Below, piece by piece: positions 1 through 7,705 of a DNA stretch of 64,000 nucleotides (position 1 is its first letter; every line of letters starts with the position of its first letter). Made by a program: the position numbers and the translations under genes. The notes beneath the pieces are model-generated. The model was not told where the DNA came from and searched no databases. It worked only from the letters and a program-made list of their open reading frames with translations. Origin of the DNA: Bacteroidales bacterium (GTDB lineage Bacteria > Bacteroidota > Bacteroidia > Bacteroidales > F082); NCBI GenBank assembly GCA_016285355.1, contig JAEEQP010000006.1, positions 1 through 64,000 of the forward strand, read 5' to 3'.

Positions 1-618
1 AAGATGGGATTGGAAAACCCCAGCGTGGTGTATTACAGGGAACTGACGCCCGGTTTCACTTTCGTCAACTGCTACGGTAGTTGCACGCACACCGTCGACT
101 ATTCGACCATCTATGTGCCGAAGGTGGAATCCACGACGATGGACATGTACGAGACCGACAAGTACATCAAGGAGAACATCGGCCGCAAGATTGTCATCGT
201 TGGCGCCTCGACGGGTACCGACGCCCACACCGTGGGTATCGACGCCATCATGAACATGAAGGGCTATGCCGGCCACTACGGCTTGGAGCGCTATGAGATG
301 ATAGAGGCCTACAACCTCGGCTCGCAGGTGCCCAACGAGGAGTTCATCGCCAAGGGCATCGAACTCCATGCCGACGCCTTGCTGGTGTCGCAGACCGTGA
401 CCCAGAAGGATGTCCACATCCACAACATGATCAACTTCATCGAGTTGATGGAGGCCGAGGGCCTGCGCGACAAGATGATCTGCTGCTGTGGCGGCGCCCG
501 TATCACGCACGAACTGGCCAAGGAACTCGGTTTCGACGCCGGTTTTGGCATGAATACGTATGCCGACGATGTGGCTTCCTTCGTCGTACAAGAGATGGTA
601 AAACGAGGAATGAAATAG
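1..618 (+). CDS. kamE: Lysine 5,6-aminomutase beta subunit, cobalamin-binding part (5' end outside window)
   Basis: The reading frame is open from base 1 and the start codon lies before the window; about 206 C-terminal residues of a family normally near 260 aa are present. Counting from the Met at base 4, the B12-binding signature D-x-H-x-x-G is seen as DAHTVG (residues 73-78), followed by the Rossmann-like part with CCCGGARI. The family uses adenosylcobalamin and PLP to move the terminal amino group of D-lysine or L-beta-lysine to C5, a step in anaerobic lysine fermentation to butyrate and acetate. The genes that follow (CoA transferase, crotonase, Hbd, Bcd, Etf) fit this pathway. The alpha subunit and the other kam/kdd/kce/kal genes are presumably to the left. 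Identification is confident from motif and context; PLP-binding residues were not checked. Confidence 0.9.
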   Translation, partial: KMGLENPSVVYYRELTPGFTFVNCYGSCTHTVDYSTIYVPKVESTTMDMYETDKYIKENIGRKIVIVGASTGTDAHTVGIDAIMNMKGYAGHYGLERYEMIEAYNLGSQVPNEEFIAKGIELHADALLVSQTVTQKDVHIHNMINFIELMEAEGLRDKMICCCGGARITHELAKELGFDAGFGMNTYADDVASFVVQEMVKRGMK

Positions 619-628
619 ATATGAAAAG

Positions 629-775
629 AAACTACGAATTATACGAATTAAACGAATTTCGATTTGTGAATTTGGCAGCTAAAGCTGCGGATTGTACGAA
701 TTCGTACACATTCGCAACGAAGTTGCAAAATTCTATCGGAAACAATTCGTACCATTCGTGAAATTCGTAGTTAAA
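629..775. repeat. Structured intergenic element with inverted ACGAATT arrays
   Basis: The left arm (629-659) holds three ACGAATT-type units starting AACTACGAATT; the right arm (743-775) is its imperfect reverse complement ending AATTCGTAGTT. Between them lie smaller hairpins: GCAGCT-AA-AGCTGC (676-689), the perfect palindrome GTACGAATTCGTAC (694-707) and GCAAC-GAA-GTTGC (about 713-725). It fills most of the gap between kamE and the CoA-transferase gene. Function unknown; it could fold in RNA and affect processing within the operon. Confidence 0.6.
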
Positions 776-824
776 TAATAGGAATCATCAAATCATAAAT
801 CTTTAAATCTTTAAATTATAAGTT

Positions 825-1484
825 ATGGACAAAAATGAAATGAGAGAAGTGATCGCCAAACGCGCAGCCAAGGAACTGCACGACGGCGATGTTGTCAATC
901 TTGGCATTGGCATTCCGACTTTGATCCCCAACTACCTTCCTGAAGGTGTCACCGTGACCCTCCAAACCGAGAACGGCGCCATGGGCATGGGCCCGACCCC
1001 CGAAGAAGGCAAAGAAGACAAGAACCTCATCAACGCTGGCGGTGGTGCCATCACGCTGCTGCCTGGTGCCTGCACCTTCGACTCGGCCACTTCGTTCGCC
1101 ATTATCCGTGGCGGCCATGTGAACGTGTCGTTCCTCGGCGCCCTGCAAGTGGATGAGAAGGGCAACCTCGCCAACTGGATTATTCCTGGCAAGATGGCTC
1201 CCGGTATGGGCGGTGCCATGGACCTCGTGGTCGGTGCCAAGCGCGTGATTCTCACCATGGAACACACCCAGAAAGGTGCTCCCAAGATCCTGAAGGAGTG
1301 CACGCTGCCCCTGACCGCTGCCGGACAGGTGAACATGATCATCACTGAGATGGGTGTCATGGACATCACGCCCGAAGGCATCGTGGTGCGCGAAATCCAC
1401 CCCGAGTTCACCTTTGAGCAGATGCAAGCAGCCACCGAGGCCAAGCTCATCCTTGACCCCAACTGGAAACCCATGGACATCTAA
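825..1484 (+). CDS. atoA: 3-oxoacid/butyrate-acetoacetate CoA-transferase, subunit B
   Basis: A 219-aa protein of the size and sequence of the beta subunit of class I CoA transferases (AtoA/ScoB/CtfB). The GIGIPT loop is at residues 27-32 and the ENG motif with the glutamate that forms the covalent thioester intermediate is at E49. These heterodimers move CoA between acyl-CoA and short-chain acids; next to lysine-fermentation genes the likely job is butyryl-CoA:acetoacetate or acetate transfer, which releases butyrate. The alpha subunit is not adjacent and is not in the window, so it should lie further left. The ATG at 825 sits after an AT-rich leader with repeated AAATCTTT. Exact acid specificity cannot be read from the sequence. 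Confidence 0.92.
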   Translation: MDKNEMREVIAKRAAKELHDGDVVNLGIGIPTLIPNYLPEGVTVTLQTENGAMGMGPTPEEGKEDKNLINAGGGAITLLPGACTFDSATSFAIIRGGHVNVSFLGALQVDEKGNLANWIIPGKMAPGMGGAMDLVVGAKRVILTMEHTQKGAPKILKECTLPLTAAGQVNMIITEMGVMDITPEGIVVREIHPEFTFEQMQAATEAKLILDPNWKPMDI

Positions 1485-1495
1485 TCCCTGCGGAC

Positions 1496-2275
1496 ATGGA
1501 CTATAGTTTCTTGAAGATTGAGCAGCACGACCAGATCACCGTCATGAAAGTGTCGGCACCCAAGTCGTTGAACGCGCTCAACTCGACAGTCCTGAAGGAA
1601 ATCGACGACTTCGTGAGTCACCTCGATACTGCCCAGACGCGCGTCCTCATCATCACGGGCGACGGCGAGAAGGCCTTCGTGGCTGGTGCCGACATCTCCG
1701 AGATGGTGCACCTCTATGAGAAGGAAGGCTACGAGTTCAGCAAACTCGGCGCCATCGCGTTCCGCAAGATCGAGACCTTGCCGATACCCGTCATCGCTGC
1801 CGTCAATGGATTCTGCCTCGGCGGCGGCTGCGAGTTGGCCATGGCTTGCGACTTCCGTTACGCCTCCTCGAAGGCCAAGTTCGGTCAGCCCGAAGTGGGA
1901 CTGGGCATCACGCCCGGTTTCAGCGGCACCTACCGTCTGGCCAAGCTCGTCGGACAAGGCTACGCCAAGGAGATGATCTACACAGGCAAGGCCATCCGTG
2001 CCGACGAAGCCCTGCGCATCGGCTTGGTGAATGCTGTCTATGAGCCGGAGGAACTGATGGACAAGGTGATGGAGACCGCCCAAAAGATGGTCGCCAACGC
2101 GCCTCTGGCCATCCAATACGCCAAGCAGTGCATCAACGAGAGTTACGACCTCTGTGCCGCCGACGCCATCGAGTTGGAGAACACCGCCTTCGGCAAGTGC
2201 TTCGCCACCGAGGACCAGAAGGAGGGCATGACGGCGTTTCTCGAGAAGAGGCCTGCGAAGTTTGTAGGAAAATGA
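1496..2275 (+). CDS. crt: Crotonase / 3-hydroxybutyryl-CoA dehydratase
   Basis: A 259-aa enoyl-CoA hydratase/isomerase family protein of normal length. The oxyanion-hole loop AFVAGADI is near residues 60-67; the two catalytic glutamates of the family are at E113 (GGGCELA) and E133 (GQPEVGLG), with the usual 20-residue spacing. It hydrates crotonyl-CoA to 3-hydroxybutyryl-CoA and back. It begins 11 bp after the CoA-transferase stop, so the two are co-transcribed. Its natural partner hbd is separated from it by about 2.5 kb of restriction-modification DNA, which looks like an insertion. Confidence 0.93.
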   Translation: MDYSFLKIEQHDQITVMKVSAPKSLNALNSTVLKEIDDFVSHLDTAQTRVLIITGDGEKAFVAGADISEMVHLYEKEGYEFSKLGAIAFRKIETLPIPVIAAVNGFCLGGGCELAMACDFRYASSKAKFGQPEVGLGITPGFSGTYRLAKLVGQGYAKEMIYTGKAIRADEALRIGLVNAVYEPEELMDKVMETAQKMVANAPLAIQYAKQCINESYDLCAADAIELENTAFGKCFATEDQKEGMTAFLEKRPAKFVGK

Positions 2276-2281
2276 TGCTAT

Positions 2282-2328
2282 CAGCCATCAGCAGTCAGCT
2301 TCAGCCAATGCTGAAAGCTGGCTGCTGG
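2282..2328. repeat. Strong hairpin built of 7-bp CAGCnnT-like units
   Basis: Just after the crt stop, CAGCAGTCAGCTTCAGC (2289-2305) and its near-perfect reverse complement (2310-2327) form a stem of about 17 bp with the loop CAAT. The left side reads as 7-bp units (CAGCCAT, CAGCAGT, CAGCTTC). No T-run follows, so it is not a textbook terminator. It marks the left border of the restriction-modification block. Confidence 0.6.
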
Positions 2329-2381
2329 AGAGGCTGGAAAGTGACTTGTTTTGTAATCGGAATGGATAAATAATTGGCACT

Positions 2382-2723
2382 ATGAATGATGTTGCACCCA
2401 ATCAGCAGAATCTCATCATCTACAACACCTTGGATGGCAAGGTGAGTGTTACGATGATGGCTCGAGACGGCAATGTCTGGATGAACCAGAAGCAGATGGC
2501 AGAACTTTTTGCCACCTCGGTTCTTAATGTCAATATTCATATATCCAATATACTGAAAGAAAATGAGTTAGATAAAAATTCAGTTATTAAGGATTATTTA
2601 ATAACTGCCACCTTGAAGCAAGGTGTGGGTTATTATAGAACCAATACGCTGAAAAATAATGAGTTAGAGCTGTATCCAGTTGTAAAGAAAAACTTTATAA
2701 CTGTCGTAGACGGCCAAAAATAA
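2382..2723 (+). pseudogene. Truncated RhuM-family gene remnant
   Basis: Residues 1-75 match the N-terminus typical of RhuM-like virulence proteins common in Bacteroidetes (YNT-DGK-V motif, VWMNQKQMAELF, NVNIHISNILKENELDKNSV). Full-length members run to roughly 300 aa or more; this frame stops after 113. The last 40 residues are not the normal continuation but a diverged copy of the preceding segment: the bases encoding LKENELDKNSVIKDYLITA are repeated imperfectly as LKNNELELYPVVKKNFITV. So it is a decayed gene with an internal tandem duplication. RhuM genes are often found beside restriction-modification loci, as here. Any surviving function is doubtful. Confidence 0.65.
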
Positions 2724-2741
2724 AAGGAATAGCCCATTAAA

Positions 2742-4043
2742 ATGGCAACAAAAACGAAGAAAATATCATTGGTAGATTTCCCCGAAGAGGTGGACGAGGA
2801 GAATGGTGTCAAGTTGTATGGTGAAACCTCCTACGAGAATCAGATGGCGGTGTTGAGTCATTTCCTTCACAATCACAGAAATGAGATTGATAGGGAGGAA
2901 CAGGCTGAAATCATCGCTGCTATCCGCGAGTTTCTTTCAAGAAAAGAAGCCCGCCAACCGATTGATATTGACGAGATGTCCGATGAGCAGGTTTGGATGG
3001 TTGCCGAAGACCCTGCCCAATACGGCTTGTTCTCTGACTTCTTCGATGTGCCGTTCCCTGCACCCGAGAATCCAAAATTTACATTTATAGATTTGTTTGC
3101 TGGAATCGGTGGAATACGGATTCCTTTCGATGAAATGGGCTATCAATGTGTTTTCAGTAGTGAGTGGGATGCAAAAGCTTGTAAGACATACTTTGCCAAC
3201 TTCGGAACTCTTCCTTTCGGTGATATTGCCAAAATTCCCGCCGAACGCATACCCAAGCACGATGTACTGTTGGCAGGATTTCCTTGTCAGGCGTTCTCTA
3301 TTATGGGCAAGATGCAGGGGTTTGCTGATACGCGAGGCACGATGTTTTTTGAGATTGAACGTATTCTAAAACATCACCATACACCTTATATTCTGTTGGA
3401 AAATGTCAAACAGCTGGTTGGACATGATGGAGGGCGTACATTCAAAGTTATTCTTGAACGATTGAATCAATTGGGATATTACGTGAAATGGCAGATACTC
3501 AACGCCCTTGATTTCGGGTTGCCCCAAAAGCGAGAGCGTGTCATTATCGTTGGCTTTTTAGATAAAGACGATTGTGATGCTTTTTCGTTCGACATCCCGC
3601 ATACGCCATATAATCTAACTGACATTCTCGAACCCGATAAAGATGTTGATCCAACACTGTTCGCATCCGACCACATCATTGCTAAACGACGGGAAAAGAC
3701 CGCTGATAAGCAAGTGTTCTTCCCCTCAATATGGCATGAGAATAAGGCTGGCAACATTAGTGTGCTTGATTACTCTTGTGCTCTTCGTACAGGAGCCTCA
3801 TACAATTACCTTCTAGTCAACGGTGTGCGCCGTCCGACTTCTCGCGAATTGTTGCGCTTGCAGGGATTTCCCGAAAAGTTCAAGATAGCTGTTTCTCATC
3901 AAGACATCCGCCGACAAACAGGTAATTCGGTGGCAGTGCCTATGATAAGAATGGTGGCACAGAAAATAAATGAAATCATTAGTAATAAAAATGAATATGG
4001 AACACCCGAAATTAAGAGATTCGAAACGGTTGCTTACGCATGA
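2742..4043 (+). CDS. DNA cytosine-5 methyltransferase of a type II R-M system
   Basis: A 433-aa protein with an acidic helical N-terminal extension (about residues 1-110) followed by a full C5-methyltransferase: motif I FIDLFAGIGG (115-124), the catalytic GFPCQAFS with Cys182, motif VI ENV (220-222), motif VIII QKRER (262-266), motif IX RELLRLQGFP and motif X QTGNSVAVP near the C-terminus. It methylates cytosine at C5 in a short target that cannot be deduced here. The downstream gene overlaps its 3' end and is the likely matching endonuclease. Base composition is more AT-rich than in the fermentation genes on either side, as expected for an acquired cassette. Confidence 0.93.
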   Translation: MATKTKKISLVDFPEEVDEENGVKLYGETSYENQMAVLSHFLHNHRNEIDREEQAEIIAAIREFLSRKEARQPIDIDEMSDEQVWMVAEDPAQYGLFSDFFDVPFPAPENPKFTFIDLFAGIGGIRIPFDEMGYQCVFSSEWDAKACKTYFANFGTLPFGDIAKIPAERIPKHDVLLAGFPCQAFSIMGKMQGFADTRGTMFFEIERILKHHHTPYILLENVKQLVGHDGGRTFKVILERLNQLGYYVKWQILNALDFGLPQKRERVIIVGFLDKDDCDAFSFDIPHTPYNLTDILEPDKDVDPTLFASDHIIAKRREKTADKQVFFPSIWHENKAGNISVLDYSCALRTGASYNYLLVNGVRRPTSRELLRLQGFPEKFKIAVSHQDIRRQTGNSVAVPMIRMVAQKINEIISNKNEYGTPEIKRFETVAYA

Positions 4044-4731
4044 GCCATACCTTATAAACGAAATACCCGAGGAGATAATCAAACTTATCGGTAAGAAGTT
4101 CGTTTACATGCTCTGTGTTGGTTACAAAGATTTGACTGGTGACGATTGGGGCAATGTCTTTGCTGAAGCAATCGGCGGCGAGCATTTGCAATCGCCTGTT
4201 GGAATTGCCGATGTCGTTTTAGATAAAATGGCATGGTCAATGAAAACTGTTAAGACACCTAATCCTCACCGCAGCGAGGCATCTGTAAGACTTATCAGTG
4301 GACGTTGTTCTCCCGATTACTCATATGGCATCACCGACCCACACGAAGATATTGACAAGACAGGACGTGCGGTGCTAAACATCTGGAATGAGCGTGTAAA
4401 TATTGCACAGGACTATTACAATCCAATCCGCACATCAATATTGGTGAGAAGCAACGATTTGTTGACATATTCCCTTTTCGAAGAGGAGAATCACCGTTAT
4501 GTGGCCAACCAATATCGCTGGGAGGAGAACCGAAATGGTAACCTCATTGGTATCGACATTGAAACAGGAGAGACTCGGTTCACTTGGCAGCCTCATGGGT
4601 CGCAATTTACTATCCATACCCGTGTGCCCCAGAATGCCATAAAATTCAAAATCAAACAGCCGCCAACACTTGACATTGAGGAAACTTTACGTCAAATCAA
4701 GTACGATGATAGTTGGGTGGAGATACTGTAA
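3970..4731 (+). CDS. Probable type II restriction endonuclease
   Basis: A 253-aa protein overlapping the end of the methyltransferase gene in another frame; ATG codons at 3970, 3991 and 3997 are all possible starts and the later two are equally plausible. No named family was recognised with certainty. A PD-(D/E)xK-like core is suggested by GIADVVLDKMAWSMKTVK: D81, then WSMK ending in K92 (numbering from 3970), a pattern common in restriction enzymes that follow a C5 methyltransferase. Position and overlap with the methyltransferase are the main evidence. It would cut the unmethylated target of its partner. Confidence 0.7.
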   Translation: MKSLVIKMNMEHPKLRDSKRLLTHEPYLINEIPEEIIKLIGKKFVYMLCVGYKDLTGDDWGNVFAEAIGGEHLQSPVGIADVVLDKMAWSMKTVKTPNPHRSEASVRLISGRCSPDYSYGITDPHEDIDKTGRAVLNIWNERVNIAQDYYNPIRTSILVRSNDLLTYSLFEEENHRYVANQYRWEENRNGNLIGIDIETGETRFTWQPHGSQFTIHTRVPQNAIKFKIKQPPTLDIEETLRQIKYDDSWVEIL

Positions 4732-4820
4732 ATACGAACAAAACAAATATCATTATTGAAATCATTTATAAAATTCAAAACATCAACAATTAAACAAATC
4801 AACATTTAAACAATCAAATC

Positions 4821-5657
4821 ATGAAAATCTGTGTTATTGGTACCGGTACCATGGCCAAAGGCATTGTGAAGGCTTTCGCCGCCAAGATGCCCGTCGTCAT
4901 GAAGAGCCGCACCCAAGCCAGCCTTGATAAGGCTATGGCTTCCATCGCCAAAGGTTATGGCAAATTGGTGGAAAAAGGCAAGATGACCCAAGAGGCTGTT
5001 GACGCCCTTTTGAAGAACATCACCACTACTACCGACTACGCCACCTTTGCTGACGCCGACCTCGTCATCGAAGCCGCCGTCGAAGAGATGCAACTGAAGA
5101 AAGATGTGTTCATGGAGCTTGACAAGATCTGCAAGCCCGAGACCATCTTCGCCACCAACTCGTCCTCGCTGTCGATTACCGAAATCGCCGCCTGCACGAG
5201 TCGCCCCGCCCAATTCATCGGCATGCACTTCTTTAATCCCGCCGACCGTATGGCCCTTGTTGAAGTTATCAAGGGACAACTCACCAGCGACGAGGTGACC
5301 AAGTGCATCGTTGAATTGGCCACGTCCATCGGCAAACAGCCCGTGGAGGTGAAGGAAGCCCCTGGCTTCGTCGTCAATCGCATCCTCATCCCGATGATTA
5401 ACGAGGCAGTTGGCATTCTCGCTGACGGTATCGCATCCGCTGAGGATATCGACAAGTGCATGATGCTGGGCGCCAACCACCCGATGGGTCCCCTTGCTTT
5501 GGCCGACCTCATTGGCAACGATGTCAACCTCGCCATCATGGAAGTGCTTTATAAAGAATTTGGCGATCCCAAGTACCGTCCTCATCCCTTGCTTCGCAAG
5601 ATGGTGAGAGCCGGTTTGCTTGGCCGTAAAACTGGAGAAGGATTCTATAAATATTAA
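4821..5657 (+). CDS. hbd: 3-hydroxybutyryl-CoA dehydrogenase
   Basis: A 278-aa protein of normal length for the short NAD-dependent enzyme. The dinucleotide-binding GTGTMAKG loop is at the N-terminus; the catalytic His-Glu pair of the family fits H136 (GMHFFNP) and E148 (LVEVIKG), and N186 lies in PGFVVNRI. It interconverts acetoacetyl-CoA and 3-hydroxybutyryl-CoA. An AT-rich 89-bp leader separates it from the restriction endonuclease gene, so after the insertion it may have its own promoter. It fits functionally between the CoA transferase and crotonase upstream and Bcd/Etf downstream. Confidence 0.93.
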   Translation: MKICVIGTGTMAKGIVKAFAAKMPVVMKSRTQASLDKAMASIAKGYGKLVEKGKMTQEAVDALLKNITTTTDYATFADADLVIEAAVEEMQLKKDVFMELDKICKPETIFATNSSSLSITEIAACTSRPAQFIGMHFFNPADRMALVEVIKGQLTSDEVTKCIVELATSIGKQPVEVKEAPGFVVNRILIPMINEAVGILADGIASAEDIDKCMMLGANHPMGPLALADLIGNDVNLAIMEVLYKEFGDPKYRPHPLLRKMVRAGLLGRKTGEGFYKY

Positions 5658-5660
5658 TCA

Positions 5661-5747
5661 GTTGAGAGTTGATAGTTTATAGTTGATAGTTATTTGCAAT
5701 TTGCGTGAAGCCTCAACTTTCAACTCTCAACTCTAAACTCTAAACTA
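5661..5747. repeat. Mirrored 7-bp repeat arrays (AGTTGAT / CTCAACT)
   Basis: The left array (about 5661-5692) consists of heptamers AGTTGAG, AGTTGAT, AGTTTAT, AGTTGAT; after about 18 bp the right array (about 5712-5746) is made of CTCAACT, TTCAACT, CTCAACT, CTAAACT, CTAAACT. The arrays are complementary and can pair into a long imperfect stem. The element fills the hbd-bcd gap. It belongs to the same structural class as the elements at 2282, 27333 and 30883. Confidence 0.7.
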
Positions 5748-5753
5748 ATAAAA

Positions 5754-6896
5754 ATGGATTTTAGCTATTCAAAGACAGAACAGCTGTTCTTGCAGATGAT
5801 TAGATCGTTTGCGGAGAATGAAGTAAAGCCTTTGGCCGCCGAAGTCGATGATCAGGAACGTTTCCCTGTCGAGACCGTCCAAAAGATGGGTAAACTCGGC
5901 ATCATGGGTATCCCGATCCCGAAACAATACGGTGGACAGGGCGGTACCGTCCAGATGTACATCATGGCGGTCGAAGAACTCTCGAGAGTGTGCGCCACTA
6001 CCGGCGTCATCGTCTCAGCCCACACCTCACTGTGCATGGCCCCTATCTTGGAGAACGGCACTGAGGAACAGAAAATGAAATACCTGCCCAAGTTGGCTTC
6101 AGGTGAATGGATTGGTGCTTTCGGTCTGACCGAGCCCAATGCTGGTACCGATGCCGCCATGCAACAGACCACGGCTGTGGACGCTGGCGACAAGTGGATT
6201 CTTAACGGAACCAAGATTTTCATCACCAACGCCTCTTATGCCAACGTGTTTATCGTCATGGCTATGACTGACAAGTCGAAGGGCACGAAGGGCATCTCTG
6301 CTTTCATCGTAGAGAAGGGTATGCCTGGCTTCAGCATCGGAAAGAAGGAACTCAAGATGGGTATCCGCGGCAGCGCTACCTGCGAGCTGATTTTCGAAAA
6401 CTGCGAAGTACCGAAAGAAAACCTCCTCGGACCTCTTGGTAAGGGCTTCACTATTGCCATGAAGACTTTGGACGGTGGCCGTATCGGTATCGCCTCCCAA
6501 GCCTTAGGTATCGCCCAAGGTGCTATGGATGAGACTGTGAAGTACACCAAGGAACGCAAGCAGTTCGGCAAGTCGATTGCCCAGTTCCAGAACACCCAGT
6601 TCCAGATGGCCGACCTTACGACCAAGGTCGAGGCTGCCCGTCTGTTGGTGCGCAGCGCCGCCTGGAAGAAGGATATGGGTCTCCCGTATTCACCCGATGC
6701 AGCAATGGCTAAGCTGTTTGCCGCTGAAACCGCTATGGAAGTGACCACCAAGGCCGTCCAGTTCCACGGTGGCTACGGTTACACTCGTGAGTATCCTGTT
6801 GAGCGCATGATGCGTGACGCCAAGATTACCGAGATCTACGAAGGTACTTCGGAAGTCCAGCGCATGGTCATCGCCGGTCAATTGTTCAAGAAATAA
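5754..6896 (+). CDS. bcd: Butyryl-CoA dehydrogenase (short-chain acyl-CoA dehydrogenase)
   Basis: A 380-aa acyl-CoA dehydrogenase of standard length with FAD/substrate signatures (FGLTEPNAGTDA, WILNGTKIFITNA) and the C-terminal catalytic base in IYEGTSEVQR, E363. It reduces crotonyl-CoA to butyryl-CoA. It lies 15 bp upstream of etfB and etfA; in anaerobes such Bcd-Etf sets can bifurcate electrons from NADH to crotonyl-CoA and ferredoxin. Whether this one bifurcates cannot be decided by eye. The call as the butyryl enzyme rather than another acyl-CoA dehydrogenase rests on length, similarity and operon context. Confidence 0.92.
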   Translation: MDFSYSKTEQLFLQMIRSFAENEVKPLAAEVDDQERFPVETVQKMGKLGIMGIPIPKQYGGQGGTVQMYIMAVEELSRVCATTGVIVSAHTSLCMAPILENGTEEQKMKYLPKLASGEWIGAFGLTEPNAGTDAAMQQTTAVDAGDKWILNGTKIFITNASYANVFIVMAMTDKSKGTKGISAFIVEKGMPGFSIGKKELKMGIRGSATCELIFENCEVPKENLLGPLGKGFTIAMKTLDGGRIGIASQALGIAQGAMDETVKYTKERKQFGKSIAQFQNTQFQMADLTTKVEAARLLVRSAAWKKDMGLPYSPDAAMAKLFAAETAMEVTTKAVQFHGGYGYTREYPVERMMRDAKITEIYEGTSEVQRMVIAGQLFKK

Positions 6897-6911
6897 TAGG
6901 AGGGAAGCAGT

Positions 6912-7694
6912 ATGAATATTATCGTTTGTATCAAACAAGTTCCGGATACCACTGAAATCAAGATTGATCCGGTAAAGGGCACCTTGATCCGCGACGGCGT
7001 GCCGAGCATCATGAACCCTGACGACAAGGGCGGTCTCGAACTCGCTCTTCGCCTGAAAGACCAGTTTGGCGCCAACGTCACCGTCGTCTCGATGGGACCT
7101 CCGCAGGCCGATGTCATCATGCGCGAAGCCTTCGCCATGGGTGCCGACCGCGCCATCCTGCTCTCCGACCGTAAGTTCGCAGGCTCCGACACGCTGGCTA
7201 CCTCTTATGCCATCGCCGGTCTCTGCCGCTCGTTGGACTATGATTTAATCATCGCCGGCCGTCAGGCTATCGATGGCGATACCGCACAAGTGGGTCCTGA
7301 AATGGCCGAGCACCTCGGTCTACCTCAGGTCACCTATGTCTGCGACGCCAAACTGTTGCCCAACGGCAACCTGCAAGTCCACAAAGAGAATGAGGACAGC
7401 GTCCAGGTTCTCGAAGTGGAAGGCAAGTGCTTGCTGACCGTGTTGGCTTCTGCATTTGAGCCCCGTTACATGACCGTCAGCGGTATCGTCGAGGCCTACA
7501 ACCGCGAGGTTGAGGTTTGGGGTGCCGATAAGATCGACTACGATGAGACCAAGCTCGGACTGAGCGGTTCTCCCACCAAGGTGTTCCAGAGCTTCCCGAA
7601 GGCCATGAAGGCCCCGGGCGAGGTGCATGAAGTGAGCGAGGAAGAAGCCGTTGAGCTGATTGTCAACAAACTGAAAGAAAAACACATCATCTAA
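6912..7694 (+). CDS. etfB: Electron transfer flavoprotein beta subunit
   Basis: A 260-aa EtfB: starts MNIIVCIKQVPDTTEIKID, contains the VTVVSMGPPQA and AGRQAIDGDTAQVGPEMAEHLG signatures of the nucleotide-binding subunit. A good Shine-Dalgarno-like AGGAGG (about 6899-6904) precedes the ATG, which is unusual among the genes here. It pairs with EtfA encoded 11 bp downstream and passes electrons to Bcd. The GPPQA and DGDTAQVGP stretches are typical of anaerobic Etf proteins linked to butyryl-CoA dehydrogenase. Confidence 0.94.
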   Translation: MNIIVCIKQVPDTTEIKIDPVKGTLIRDGVPSIMNPDDKGGLELALRLKDQFGANVTVVSMGPPQADVIMREAFAMGADRAILLSDRKFAGSDTLATSYAIAGLCRSLDYDLIIAGRQAIDGDTAQVGPEMAEHLGLPQVTYVCDAKLLPNGNLQVHKENEDSVQVLEVEGKCLLTVLASAFEPRYMTVSGIVEAYNREVEVWGADKIDYDETKLGLSGSPTKVFQSFPKAMKAPGEVHEVSEEEAVELIVNKLKEKHII

Positions 7695-7705
7695 AAGTTA
7701 CAGCC

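Noticed and set aside
629..775. CRISPR array as an explanation for the short repeats here and at 5661 or 30883
   Set aside because: Units are 7-9 bp without spacers of constant length, arrays are mirrored rather than direct, and no cas genes are present.
816..1427. Minus-strand frame of about 200 codons opposite the CoA-transferase gene, and similar frames opposite crt, hbd and etfA
   Set aside because: Antisense shadows of well-identified genes; no start or ribosome site of their own and unnatural composition.
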